From: CAWIKY01 sp963836905
GTDB lineage: Bacteria; Pseudomonadota; Alphaproteobacteria; Caulobacterales; Hyphomonadaceae
Length of the DNA: 64,000 nucleotides
Direction: 5' to 3'
NCBI GenBank assembly: GCA_963836905.1
Contig: CAWIKY010000006.1
Coordinates: forward strand, 1 to 64,000
Below, one piece after another: positions 35,093 to 43,866 of this stretch (position 1 is the first letter of the stretch; each line of letters opens with the position of its first letter). The translations under genes and the position numbers were made by a program. The notes beneath the pieces are model-generated. The model was given only the letters and a program-made list of their open reading frames with translations, was not told the DNA's origin and made no database searches.

Positions 35093-35923
35093 CTACTGGA
35101 ACAGACTGTTGATGATCTGCGGTGCGGAGTTGGCAATGGCTAGGGCCTGAACACCAAGCTGCTGCTTTGTCTGCAGAGCCTGAAGTCTGGCACTTTCCTT
35201 CGCAAGATCCGCGTCGACCAGATTGCCGAGGCCGTTCTCGAGACTGTCGCGCAGGGTCGTCACAAAATCCGAATGGATCGCGAGCGACTTCGACGCTGTT
35301 CCGAGCCGGGCAAGTGCCTGGTTCAGATTCTCAAGAGAGGTCTCGATTGTCGTGATGAATCCGGACGCCACACTCGCCGTCGACAGCGACGCCGTCGAGG
35401 AGATTGTGACGATGGTTCCGCTCAGCGACAGGTTCTCGTCGAGCACCGTGATCACGTTCGTACCGTTGGCATCGGCAAACGCTGAAATCTCGGCGGTGGA
35501 GTTATTGATCAGATTGACGCCGTTGAAGGACGCGTTTGATACAATCGTTCCGATCTGATTTCTCAGAGCCTTGAAGTCCTCGTTGAATGCCGCGCGCTGG
35601 TTGGCCGTCAGGGTTGTGTCCGACGCCGCCAGTGCCTTCTCTTTCATATCGATAAGAAGGTCCGAAATGGCACCCCCGGCTGCGATCGACACATCGACGG
35701 TCGAGCCGACCCGGTTCAGGCTGTCTTGCACAACGCCATAGCCGGAAAGGTCAGCGCGCATGCCTTGGGCAATGGCGTAAATCGCACCATTGTCCTTGGC
35801 AGTTGCGACCTTCAGGCCGGTGTTGATGCGTTCCTGAGTCTGGGAGAGTTCCACGTTGGTACGGTTCAGCTGTTGCAGGGCGACCATCGCCCCGTAGTTG
35901 GTGTTTACAGATAGGGCAGCCAT
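35093..35923 (-). CDS. Flagellin (copy 2)
   Basis: Filament subunit of 276 residues, paralogue of the downstream copy. It begins MAALSVNTNYGAMVALQQLNRTNVEL and ends LVDADLAKESARLQALQTKQQLGVQALAIANSAPQIINSLFQ. The ends are nearly identical between copies, while the centre (about residues 140-220) differs most, as expected for surface-exposed parts. GGAAGGAA precedes the ATG at 35923. Separate promoters and terminators show that the copies are independent transcription units, so their ratio in the filament can be set separately. Confidence 0.95.
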   Translation of the reverse strand: MAALSVNTNYGAMVALQQLNRTNVELSQTQERINTGLKVATAKDNGAIYAIAQGMRADLSGYGVVQDSLNRVGSTVDVSIAAGGAISDLLIDMKEKALAASDTTLTANQRAAFNEDFKALRNQIGTIVSNASFNGVNLINNSTAEISAFADANGTNVITVLDENLSLSGTIVTISSTASLSTASVASGFITTIETSLENLNQALARLGTASKSLAIHSDFVTTLRDSLENGLGNLVDADLAKESARLQALQTKQQLGVQALAIANSAPQIINSLFQ

Positions 35924-35988
35924 TTTGTGTTCCTTCCATTCTGGTAGGGATTTACGAGCCATTCAGGCTCTGAGGACTTTTTGTCCGG
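35924..35988 (-). promoter_or_regulatory. Flagellin 2 mRNA leader with hairpin and ACCAGAATGGA element
   Basis: Predicted 65-nt leader. On the minus strand GAGCC-TGAAT-GGCTC (35970-35956) forms a 5-bp stem with a pentaloop at about +19, and ACCAGAATGGA lies at 35945-35935, ending 11 bases before the ATG. Loop and position match copy 1, while two stem pairs differ in a compensatory way. Confidence 0.55.
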
Positions 35989-35999
35989 TTAGCTGCAAC

Positions 36000-36014
36000 G
36001 CAATCGGCATGCCC
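36000..36014 (-). promoter_or_regulatory. Sigma54-type promoter of flagellin 2
   Basis: GGGCATGCCGATTGC on the minus strand keeps the invariant GG at -24 and GC at -12 with the 7-base spacing (consensus TGGC-N7-TTGC; one mismatch in the first block). An overlapping alternative, TGCC-N7-TTGC shifted by 5 bases, lacks the GG. Confidence 0.6.
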
Positions 36015-36173
36015 GCTTGGTAAACAAGACCTTTCCACGAAAGGCCCCGTATTCATTGAAAATTTCGCCATGCCGCGCCTCACGACCGTTTGTCGTGACG
36101 ATTGCGCTCCGGCAGATTGTTCCTTCAGGGAACATCTTTCCCTACATTGTGCGAAAGACATGGAGGCTTCCGG

Positions 36174-37295
36174 ATGTTTCGTTGCTTTACCGCAGGCTGC
36201 GCATGGCTTTTGCTTTCGTCAGGCTTTATCGGCGTGTCCGCTACGGCGCAGACGGCGCAAGATGACCTCACTCAAGCCGTGAAATCCGTCCGGGCCGAGA
36301 CCGGTGCGCCGGCTGTCGGCGCTGTCACGGTTTTCCCTGACGGTCGGGTGCTGACGGCCGTCACCGGTGTGCGCGCAGAAGGGGGCGAGGCCCGCATTGC
36401 CCTGGATGATGCCTGGCATATGGGCTCGAACTCCAAGGCAGTTACGGCCACGCTCGTTCTCAAGCTAGCCGAAGAGGGTCATCTTACCCTCGATACGACA
36501 GTGCAGGACGCTCTGGGAGATACCATCGAGGTGATCGATCCGGCGTGGAAGGATGTAACTTTCCGTCAGCTTCTCTCGCACCGGTCGGGCATGAAGGCCA
36601 ATGCAGGGATTGCAGCCTTGCTGGCGTATGGCGGACTGCCCGAGACACGCGATGCGCGCGCCGACAGGCTTGAGATTGTCGCAAATGCCCTGGCCGAGCC
36701 GCCTGCAAATACGCCAGGCTCAGCATTCACCTATTCCAATCTCGGCTACGTAACGGCAGGCGCGATGATCGAGGCCATCATGCAGGCCCCGTATGATAAG
36801 GTTCTCCGCAAACATGTCTTTGAGCCATTGGAGATGAAACATGTCGTCACCGGTGCGCCGTTCGGGGATGCGGGCACTGTGGCGCAAGGACATCGCAAGG
36901 GTTTGCTGCGTCCGCTGGTGGTCGTGGCACCGGGCGAGGATAATCCGGCCTTCATGCAGCCTGCCGGCGGGATGAGCTATACGCTGGCCGATTATGGCCG
37001 GTTCCTGAGCGACCAGCTTGCAGGCGCACGCGGCGAGCCCGGTACGCTTCTGTCGCCGGAAAGCTATACGCTGCTGGCAACCGCGCCGGACGATCTGAAT
37101 ACGTATGGCCTTGGCTGGGGCCTGCACGAAAACGGCGCGCTCGGCCATAGCGGTTCGAATACGATGTGGCTGGTGGTGGCACGCGTTGACCCCGAGGCAA
37201 ACATGGCGGTCGCGATCGTCTCGAATGACGGGCGGATTGAAGCCCAGTCCCCGGTCCTCTCAGGAGCTATCGATTCGCTTGTGGCCCGCGAATAG
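36174..37295 (+). CDS. Secreted serine hydrolase of the beta-lactamase/DD-peptidase superfamily (class C-like)
   Basis: Signal peptide MFRCFTAGCAWLLLSSGFIGVSATA, then a serine hydrolase domain of about 345 residues. The nucleophile motif S-x-x-K is in HMGSNSKAVTATL, Y-x-N is in FTYSNLGYVTAGA, and a late HSGSNTMW takes the place of the KTG-like motif. Related proteins include esterases, D-aminopeptidases and AmpC-type enzymes; resistance cannot be inferred. GGAGG lies 7 bases before the ATG at 36174. It is unrelated to the flagellar genes on either side. Confidence 0.88.
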   Translation: MFRCFTAGCAWLLLSSGFIGVSATAQTAQDDLTQAVKSVRAETGAPAVGAVTVFPDGRVLTAVTGVRAEGGEARIALDDAWHMGSNSKAVTATLVLKLAEEGHLTLDTTVQDALGDTIEVIDPAWKDVTFRQLLSHRSGMKANAGIAALLAYGGLPETRDARADRLEIVANALAEPPANTPGSAFTYSNLGYVTAGAMIEAIMQAPYDKVLRKHVFEPLEMKHVVTGAPFGDAGTVAQGHRKGLLRPLVVVAPGEDNPAFMQPAGGMSYTLADYGRFLSDQLAGARGEPGTLLSPESYTLLATAPDDLNTYGLGWGLHENGALGHSGSNTMWLVVARVDPEANMAVAIVSNDGRIEAQSPVLSGAIDSLVARE

Positions 37296-37413
37296 GTGTC
37301 CTGCGGCTGCGGAAGCCGCGAGGTCTGATACGTTCTCCAGATGCGGCGGTACCGGAAGCCTCATCCGATCCGGCGACACAATCGCAATAAGAGCTGAAAG
37401 CGCCCTGTCGCCC

Positions 37414-38265
37414 TCAGCCCACCCGTTCCATGTCACGCGCTGTCTTGCCCGGCTCTGCGCTGCGCATCAGCACCTCGGCGATCTGAATGACATCGACAGC
37501 GGCCTGCGAGGTCGGGGCGATCTCGATCAGTGACTTCTGGCTGCGCAGACATTCGCGCACACGCGGATCGCGCGTCACGATACCGGCCAGCGGCGGTCGG
37601 AAACCGAGGAAGGTGTTGCAGGCGCGGGCGATGGCCTCATAGGTCTGGCGGCCTTTCTGACGGTTGTCGGCCATGTTGATGGCGACGATCGGCGTCACGC
37701 TGGGTGCATAGCCGCGCAGCACCTTGATGAAGGCATAGGCGTCGGTCATCGAGGTCGGTTCGTCGGTGATGACCACCAACGCACGGTCAGCGGCGCGCGC
37801 CAGCCGCATGACATTGGCTTCGATACCGGCTGCCAGATCGAGCAATACATGATCATAGCGCAGCGCCAGTGCAGTCAGTCCCGCAGCGAGGCGTGCAACG
37901 TCCTCGGGGGCCATTTCCGCAAGTGCGCCGGAGCCCGAACGCCCAGGCAGAACGTCAAATCCGCCCTTGGCGCAGCCGCCCTGCACCGGCGTCACGGCGT
38001 CTTCCAGTTCGACCCAGCCTGCAATGACAGCTGCCAGATCGGTTTCGGGTTCGATGCCAAGCTGCACGTCGACGTTGGCGAGACCAAGGTCCCCGTCGAC
38101 AAGCAGCGTTCTCTGTCCGGCACGCGCGAGCGCGGCGGACAGCGAGGTCGACATGAAGGTCTTGCCGACGCCGCCCTTGCCTGACGCAATGGCGGTGACG
38201 GTCGCCGGATAAACCCTCGGTCTGGCGGGGTCTTCCGGTTTCGATTTGCGAAAGCCGATGTTCAT
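37414..38265 (-). CDS. flhG: FlhG (FleN/YlxH)-like ParA/MinD ATPase
   Basis: MinD-type ATPase of 283 residues that with FlhF sets flagellar number and pole. The deviant Walker A is IASGKGGVGKTFMS; VDGDLGLANVDVQLGI and ITDEPTSMTDAYAFIKVL are the other hallmarks. The N-terminus MNIGFRKSKPEDPARPRVYPATV lacks the DQAxxLR helix that stimulates FlhF in characterised systems. The ATG shares a base with the flhF stop (TAATG), so the pair is translationally coupled. A longer in-frame start exists upstream, but it would lie inside flhF. Confidence 0.88.
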   Translation of the reverse strand: MNIGFRKSKPEDPARPRVYPATVTAIASGKGGVGKTFMSTSLSAALARAGQRTLLVDGDLGLANVDVQLGIEPETDLAAVIAGWVELEDAVTPVQGGCAKGGFDVLPGRSGSGALAEMAPEDVARLAAGLTALALRYDHVLLDLAAGIEANVMRLARAADRALVVITDEPTSMTDAYAFIKVLRGYAPSVTPIVAINMADNRQKGRQTYEAIARACNTFLGFRPPLAGIVTRDPRVRECLRSQKSLIEIAPTSQAAVDVIQIAEVLMRSAEPGKTARDMERVG

Positions 38266-39251
38266 TACGCGGCTCCTTTCAACGAGTCGGCATTCGGGGC
38301 GGTGTCCAGCAGAAGCCGGGCGAGCCGGTTGGGGGTCGCTGGCACAAGGCCGCCTCCGATATAGGGGGTAAGGGCAAGGTGGGAGAGGCTGATGCGTGCC
38401 GAGGACAGTGCGCAAAGCGCGCCGCCCCTGCGTCTTACCACATCGAGCTTGGTGAGAATGCAACGCTTGACGCCAAGGTCTGCGAACGCCCGAGCGGTGT
38501 CTTCCAGATCGTCCGGATGGCCTTCGGCCGAGAGGACCAGAACCGGTTCGGCATCGATCAGGCGGATCAGGTCACCAAGGAGGCGCAGGTCTTCCTCGTC
38601 GCAAGGATTGATTGGCGGTGTATCGATAACGGCGGTCCGGCCTTTTGCCATCGATGTGAATGCATCCATCAGCCGGTCTGGCGAGAGAAAGACGGACAGG
38701 TCTTCGGGCTTGCGATGCAGATAGGCCGCCAGTTGCGCCGCGCCGCCGGTTGCGTCGAAATCGGCGACCATCGGAACAGCGGCTACATCGACAGCGGCTG
38801 CGCGCCGGACCAGTTTGGCTGTGGTTGACGTCTTGCCGGCTACCGGAGGGCCAACCAGCATGACCGGGCGCGGAATAGGCGCCGCTATCGGCGAAAATCC
38901 GATCGTGCCTTCAAGCGAGGCTGTGAACGCAGCGAGCGGATCTTCATTTGCACCCGTCAGCTTCACGCCCGTGCTGGCCAGAACGTCGGCAAAGCCTGCG
39001 GGCGCGCCATGCCAGACCAGAAGGTCCTTCAGCTTTTCGCGGTATCTGTTGACCACCAGTTGCGGACGCGGACGTGAGCGGAACTCCGGGGCAGGGGCAT
39101 CGCGCCCGAAACTGCGCTCGATGGCCGCGCGGACCTCATAGCCATCCTCACCTTCGCGCTCGGATAGGATCACCGCGTCAGGACCCATGGCCAGATGTGC
39201 CAGCTTCATGGCCTCTTCGCGGGTGGGAGCAGAGAAAAACTTCAGACGCAT
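38265..39251 (-). CDS. flhF: FlhF-like SRP-family GTPase with altered GTPase motifs
   Basis: Protein of 328 residues. The start MRLKFFSAPTREEAMKLAHLAMGPDAVILSEREGEDGYEVRA is the classical FlhF basic N-domain. The P-loop is GPPVAGKTSTTAKL and the base-recognition motif is TKLDVV. Two other SRP-GTPase motifs are changed: the D-T-x-R-x-A-A-x-x-Q-L block reads DFDATGGAAQL (Arg lost), and DTAGR reads DTPPI. This suggests weak or no hydrolysis. It lies between flhA (upstream) and flhG (downstream), as in polar flagellates. Confidence 0.85.
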   Translation of the reverse strand: MRLKFFSAPTREEAMKLAHLAMGPDAVILSEREGEDGYEVRAAIERSFGRDAPAPEFRSRPRPQLVVNRYREKLKDLLVWHGAPAGFADVLASTGVKLTGANEDPLAAFTASLEGTIGFSPIAAPIPRPVMLVGPPVAGKTSTTAKLVRRAAAVDVAAVPMVADFDATGGAAQLAAYLHRKPEDLSVFLSPDRLMDAFTSMAKGRTAVIDTPPINPCDEEDLRLLGDLIRLIDAEPVLVLSAEGHPDDLEDTARAFADLGVKRCILTKLDVVRRRGGALCALSSARISLSHLALTPYIGGGLVPATPNRLARLLLDTAPNADSLKGAA

Positions 39252-39262
39252 CGACGGGCTTT

Positions 39263-41395
39263 CTAGATCGTACCGGCGGCCAGGAGGCGCACCCGTGGAT
39301 GAATTTCATTCTGCGACATCACGGCCGTCTTCGGCCTGAACCGCTCGATCAGCGACTGCACGAACGGGCGCACCCCTGCGCTGGTCAACAGGACAGGCGT
39401 CATGCCGGTTTGCGCCGCCTGATCGAAGGCGCGCCGGACATCGCCCGCAAAGGCGTGCAGGCGCGTTGGCTCCAGAGCGAGCTGGCGTTGGCTGCCTTCA
39501 CCGATGATGGCTCCGGCAAAAGCCTGTTCCCAGTCGGGCGAAAGGGTCACGACGGGAAGCTGACCGGACGCATTGGTGTGAGCCCAGCAAAGCTGGCGTC
39601 CCAGACGCCCCCGCACATGTTCGGTGACGGAGGTCAGGTCGTTCTGCCCGGCGGAGGCCTCAGCGATGCCTTCCAGAATGGTCGCCAGATCGCGGATCGA
39701 GACAAATTCCCTTAACAGGTTCTGCAGGACCCGCTGGATGCCCGAAAGCGTGATCTGTGAGGGAACAATGTCGTCAATCAAGGCGCGCTGCTCCTTTGGA
39801 AGGTCGTCGATGAGGGATCTGACGGCGGCGAACGACAGCATTTCCGCCATATTATCCTTAACAATTTCGGTAAAATGCGTCGTAAGTACCGTTGCGGGAT
39901 CGACGACCGTATAGCCGTTGACAGAGGCTTCTTCGCGCCGCGCTTCATCCACCCAGACGGCTGGCAGACCGAAGACCGGTTCCTTGACGTTCGTGCCGCT
40001 CACCGGGGCCGCACTGCCGCTCGCATCCATGGCCAGATGATGATGAAGTTTCAGCATGCCGCGTCCGGCTTCCATCTCCTTGACGCAGATGCGGTAGTCT
40101 TCGGACGGCAGTTCCAGATTGTCGATAATGCGCACCTGCGGCGTGACGAACCCGTATTCCGACGCGATCTGGCGGCGCACAGCCTTGACCTGTTCGGTAA
40201 GCTTGCGCCCTTTGGTCTCATTGATCAGAGCCACCAGTCCGAAGCCGAGCTCGATCTTGAGATCGTCGACAGCAAGCGTTTCAGACATGGGCGCCTCCGG
40301 CGCATCTTTTTCCGAAGCGGCATCCTTCATCGCTTTGGCTACGGCGTCGGTCTGGGCGGTCTCGTTCCGCTTGCGGTAGAGCCGCCAGGCCAGAAAACCT
40401 GTGCCGAGACCGAGCGCGGCGAACGGGATGAACGGCATGCCAGGCAGGATGCCGGCGATGATTGAACAGCCGGAGACCATCGCCAGACTGGCCGGATTGC
40501 CCATCAGCTGGGTTCCAAGCGCCTTGTCGGCGGGACCGTCCAGACCGGCTTTCGAGACAAGCAGACCGGCTGCAATGGAGATGATGAGCGCGGGGATCTG
40601 GCTGACCAAACCATCGCCGATGGTCAGACGGGTATAGGTTTCGGCGGCGTTGTCGAAAGCCATGCCTTCCTGCGCGACGCCGATGGCGAGCCCGCCGATG
40701 ATGTTTATCGCCGTGATGAGTAGCCCGGCCACCGCGTCTCCGCGGACAAATTTGCTGGCACCGTCCATCGCACCGAAGAAATTGCTTTCACCCTCGACGG
40801 TCTTGCGCCGTTCGCGCGCCTCGTCCTCGTTGATGAGGCCGACCGAAAGATCGGCGTCGATGGCCATCTGTTTGCCCGGCATGGCATCGAGGGTGAATCG
40901 GGCGGCGACCTCTGCGATACGCGAGGAGCCCTTCGAAATCACCACGAAGTTCACGATGACCAGAATGATGAAAACGATCACGCCGATGACGTAATTTCCG
41001 CCCATCACGAATGACCCGAACGCGGCGATCACGTCACCGGCGGCATCAGGACCCTGCGCGCCGTTCGAGAGGATCAGGCGCGTCGAGGCGAGGTTCAGGC
41101 CGAGGCGTAGCAAGGTTGCCAGTAGTAGCACGGCCGGGAAAGCTGAGAATTCAAGCGGCTTCTTGATCATCAGCGCAGTCATTAGAACCAGCACGGAAAA
41201 GGTGATCGAGACCGCCAGCATCACGTCGAGCAGAAAGCCCGGCAATGGCATGATCAACATCGTGATCAGAATGATGACGCCCAGCCCCAGCGCCATCTCG
41301 CCCGTCAACCCGGCACGGAAATAGCCAAGGATCGACCCGCCCGAAAACCGGGAGGGTGTCGCTGCCACAGGGGGTGTCGAGGCGGTGTCGCTCAT
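39263..41395 (-). CDS. flhA: Flagellar biosynthesis protein FlhA
   Basis: Core of the flagellar type III export gate, 710 residues. The N-terminal half has about eight membrane spans (GEMALGLGVIILITMLIMPLPGFLLDVMLAVSITFSVLVLMTAL and later spans). The conserved cytoplasmic loop FHIPEP-type region reads VAARFTLDAMPGKQMAIDADLSVGLI. The C-terminal domain (about 350-700) binds chaperone-substrate complexes. It is preceded by flbD and followed 11 bases later by flhF. Confidence 0.97.
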   Translation of the reverse strand: MSDTASTPPVAATPSRFSGGSILGYFRAGLTGEMALGLGVIILITMLIMPLPGFLLDVMLAVSITFSVLVLMTALMIKKPLEFSAFPAVLLLATLLRLGLNLASTRLILSNGAQGPDAAGDVIAAFGSFVMGGNYVIGVIVFIILVIVNFVVISKGSSRIAEVAARFTLDAMPGKQMAIDADLSVGLINEDEARERRKTVEGESNFFGAMDGASKFVRGDAVAGLLITAINIIGGLAIGVAQEGMAFDNAAETYTRLTIGDGLVSQIPALIISIAAGLLVSKAGLDGPADKALGTQLMGNPASLAMVSGCSIIAGILPGMPFIPFAALGLGTGFLAWRLYRKRNETAQTDAVAKAMKDAASEKDAPEAPMSETLAVDDLKIELGFGLVALINETKGRKLTEQVKAVRRQIASEYGFVTPQVRIIDNLELPSEDYRICVKEMEAGRGMLKLHHHLAMDASGSAAPVSGTNVKEPVFGLPAVWVDEARREEASVNGYTVVDPATVLTTHFTEIVKDNMAEMLSFAAVRSLIDDLPKEQRALIDDIVPSQITLSGIQRVLQNLLREFVSIRDLATILEGIAEASAGQNDLTSVTEHVRGRLGRQLCWAHTNASGQLPVVTLSPDWEQAFAGAIIGEGSQRQLALEPTRLHAFAGDVRRAFDQAAQTGMTPVLLTSAGVRPFVQSLIERFRPKTAVMSQNEIHPRVRLLAAGTI

Positions 41396-41437
41396 TTCCG
41401 GTCTTGCCTCAAAGGATCAGACATTCTGGCACCCATC

Positions 41438-42820
41438 CTAGCCTGCCGCCCGTACATCGCCCGGCCCGGGAATGGCCACGCCGCTTTCCGAATAGGCTTT
41501 CAGTTTGTTGCGCAGGGTGCGGATCGAGATACCAAGAATGTTGGCGGCATGTGTGCGATTGCCGAGGCAATGGTCGAGCGTGTCGAGGATCAGTCCCTGT
41601 TCGACGTCTGCCACCGTGCGGCCCACCAGATCCGATGCGGCGAGTGCTGCCTGGGTTGCCTGATCGACCACGGGATTGCCAGACGGTGCGAAACCGGACG
41701 CGCCGCCGGACCGCTGCGCCAACCCGTCCGGACCGATTATGGCATCCGGTCCGATCAGCGGGTCAGGTGAGAGAAGCACGGCGCGATGCATCGCGTTTTC
41801 TAGTTCGCGAACATTGCCAGGCCAGTCGGCAGCGGCGATCTTTTCCAGTGCCGAATTGGAAAGCGTCCGGCCCGAAAGACCATTGGCGGTCGCGTATTTC
41901 TTCACGAAATAGGCGGCCAGCTCTACGGCATCGCTGCGCCGTTCCCGCAAGGACGGAATACGCAGATTGACGACGTTGAGACGGTAGAGAAGGTCTTCGC
42001 GGAAGCTGCCTTCCTTGACGGCTTCGGCAAGATTGCGGTTGGAGGTCGCCAGAATGCGGATGTTGACACGGATCGGTTTGGAGCCGCCCACCCGGTCGAT
42101 CTCGCGCTCCTGAATGGCGCGGAGCAATTTGGCCTGCAGCCGGGTGTCCATTTCCGAGATCTCGTCCAGCAGCAGCGTGCCGCCATCCGCTTCCTCGAAC
42201 TTGCCGATGCGTCGTGCTACTGCGCCGGTAAACGCGCCTTTCTCATGACCGAAGAGTTCGGATTCCAGAAGGTTTTCCGGGATTGCGGCGCAGTTGACCG
42301 AGATGAACGGTTTCTGCGAGCGTTTCGACTTGCGGTGAACATAGCGGGCCATGACCTCCTTGCCGACGCCGCTTTCCCCGGTGATCAGGACGGACGCTTC
42401 GCTGGCTGCGATCTGGTCCGCCAGAGCGATCACCTGCTTCATGGCCGCATCGTCTGCGATCATCGGGCGGTCGTCGTCGGCCACGGCGGCGAGGACAGCC
42501 GCGATCAGGTCCGGATCGGGTGGCAGCGGGATGAATTCGCGGGCACCGGCGCGGATGGCATTGGCGGCGCCTTTTGCGTCCGCTTCAACACCGCAGGCGA
42601 CGAGCGGCACGGAGATACGTTCCGCGTCCAGCGCGGTAACCAGGCTTTCCAGATCGAGCCGGAAGTCGGCCATCAGAAGGTCTGCACCGCGGCCTGCACG
42701 GAGGCTGGCGAGTGCCTGCTCGATGGTGTCGAGGTGCACAACTTTCGCGCCTCTGTCGAAGGCGATCTTCGATGCGACGGAAAGCTGACCCCCGAGATCG
42801 CCGATCATCATGACACGCAT
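41438..42820 (-). CDS. flbD: Sigma54-dependent flagellar regulator FlbD
   Basis: Protein of 460 residues. A receiver-like N-domain (about 1-115) is followed by an AAA+ activator domain: Walker A GESGVGKE, GHEKGAFTGAVARR with the sigma54-contacting GAFTGA loop, Walker B GGTLLLDEISEM, and a C-terminal Fis-type helix-turn-helix NRTHAANILGISIRTLRNKL. In Caulobacter FlbD drives sigma54 promoters of late flagellar genes and represses fliF; its receiver is not phosphorylated in the usual way. Its place between fliN and flhA matches the Caulobacter cluster. Likely targets here are both flagellin promoters. Confidence 0.92.
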   Translation of the reverse strand: MRVMMIGDLGGQLSVASKIAFDRGAKVVHLDTIEQALASLRAGRGADLLMADFRLDLESLVTALDAERISVPLVACGVEADAKGAANAIRAGAREFIPLPPDPDLIAAVLAAVADDDRPMIADDAAMKQVIALADQIAASEASVLITGESGVGKEVMARYVHRKSKRSQKPFISVNCAAIPENLLESELFGHEKGAFTGAVARRIGKFEEADGGTLLLDEISEMDTRLQAKLLRAIQEREIDRVGGSKPIRVNIRILATSNRNLAEAVKEGSFREDLLYRLNVVNLRIPSLRERRSDAVELAAYFVKKYATANGLSGRTLSNSALEKIAAADWPGNVRELENAMHRAVLLSPDPLIGPDAIIGPDGLAQRSGGASGFAPSGNPVVDQATQAALAASDLVGRTVADVEQGLILDTLDHCLGNRTHAANILGISIRTLRNKLKAYSESGVAIPGPGDVRAAG

Positions 42821-42869
42821 GGGAGTATTCCTTCAGGCTTGAGTGGATGCGGGGTGGCGGAGACGGTCA

Positions 42870-43208
42870 TCAGATCACGCCCTCCCCGTTCTTGATGATT
42901 TCCGTCATGGTCACGCCAAGGCGGTCTTCGACCACGACGATCTCGCCGCGCGCAACGAGGCGGTTGTTGACGAAGATGTCGATCGCTTCACCGACGCGCC
43001 GGTCGAGCTCGAGGACCGATCCGGGGGCAAGGCGCAAGAGATCGGCCACCTCGATCGATGTCCGGCCGAGAACGGCCTGAATGTTCACAGGTACGTCGAA
43101 GACCGGAGACAGGTCGTTGACTGTCCGCTCGGGTTCCGGACCGGCAGGTTTCTGCGCGGCCTCGGCTGTGCCGAGCTCGGGCAGGTTCATCGTATCGGTC
43201 TCGCTCAT
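42870..43208 (-). CDS. fliN: Flagellar motor switch protein FliN
   Basis: C-ring subunit of 112 residues. A short acidic N-terminus is followed by the SpoA domain: VFDVPVNIQAVLGRTSIEVADLLRLAPGSVLELDRRVGEAIDIFVNNRLVARGEIVVVEDRLGV (each block as in the family). It forms the base of the C-ring with FliM and FliG. The start at 43208 (MSETDTMNL) is used because GGAGA-like sequence precedes it; an upstream in-frame start at 43289 would lie inside fliH. Confidence 0.95.
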   Translation of the reverse strand: MSETDTMNLPELGTAEAAQKPAGPEPERTVNDLSPVFDVPVNIQAVLGRTSIEVADLLRLAPGSVLELDRRVGEAIDIFVNNRLVARGEIVVVEDRLGVTMTEIIKNGEGVI

Positions 43209-43224
43209 GGGAGATTTCCTTTCA

Positions 43225-43866
43225 TCAGGCTGCCCCTGCAAACAGGTCGGCCTGCAAGTCTTCCTCGGTATCGAGATGTGCGCGGACAATGTCGGTCAGC
43301 GCGGCTTCGGTCCGGTCCGGATCATGGCTGATCGAGCCATCCGGCCATTCCAGTACCCAGGCCCCGACAGAGACTTTGGGGTCCGCAACAACGCGGCAAT
43401 TCAAGGCTGGATCGAGCGCATGGGGACCGTCTTTCAGCCGTTCGGCCAGCGCAGGCGAAACATGAAGCTCGCCCTCGACACCGCGCGGTAGCAGATCACG
43501 CGCATCGGCGATGACCGCCTGCAGGGCTTCGGCTTCGAACATGTCGACGGCTTTTCCGGCAATCTTGCGCGCCAGCGACAGGGCCAGTTCACCGGCTTCG
43601 CGGCGGGCCTGGTCGGTCAACACCTGCACCACCTCCGGCACTGGCTGGAGATGCGAGACGAGGTCAGCCAGAGACGCCGACAATGCCGCGTCGGATAATG
43701 CCAGAGCGGAACGCTCGCCTTCGACGCGCGCAGCTTCGCAGGCAGCGGTATATTCGGCGTGTGTGTAGGTACGCAGCTCCGGATCGTTTTCGGGCACGAT
43801 TTCGCCGTCGCCGGTGAACTCCGTCGCGAAGGTGAACGGGCGCGCCTTAGTAGATGAGTTCGTCAT
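43225..43866 (-). CDS. fliH: FliH-type flagellar assembly protein (FlbE)
   Basis: Protein of 213 residues. The N-terminus MTNSSTKARPFTFATEF is followed by an acidic linker and helical segments (TAACEAARVEGERSALALSDAAL), and a C-terminal domain of the FliH/HrpE type (ALSLARKIAGKAVDMFEAEALQAVI ... VSVGAWVLEWPDGSISHDPDRTEAAL). FliH proteins hold the export ATPase FliI. Position between fliG and fliN matches Caulobacter flbE. Its start overlaps the end of fliG by 20 bases. Confidence 0.88.
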   Translation of the reverse strand: MTNSSTKARPFTFATEFTGDGEIVPENDPELRTYTHAEYTAACEAARVEGERSALALSDAALSASLADLVSHLQPVPEVVQVLTDQARREAGELALSLARKIAGKAVDMFEAEALQAVIADARDLLPRGVEGELHVSPALAERLKDGPHALDPALNCRVVADPKVSVGAWVLEWPDGSISHDPDRTEAALTDIVRAHLDTEEDLQADLFAGAA

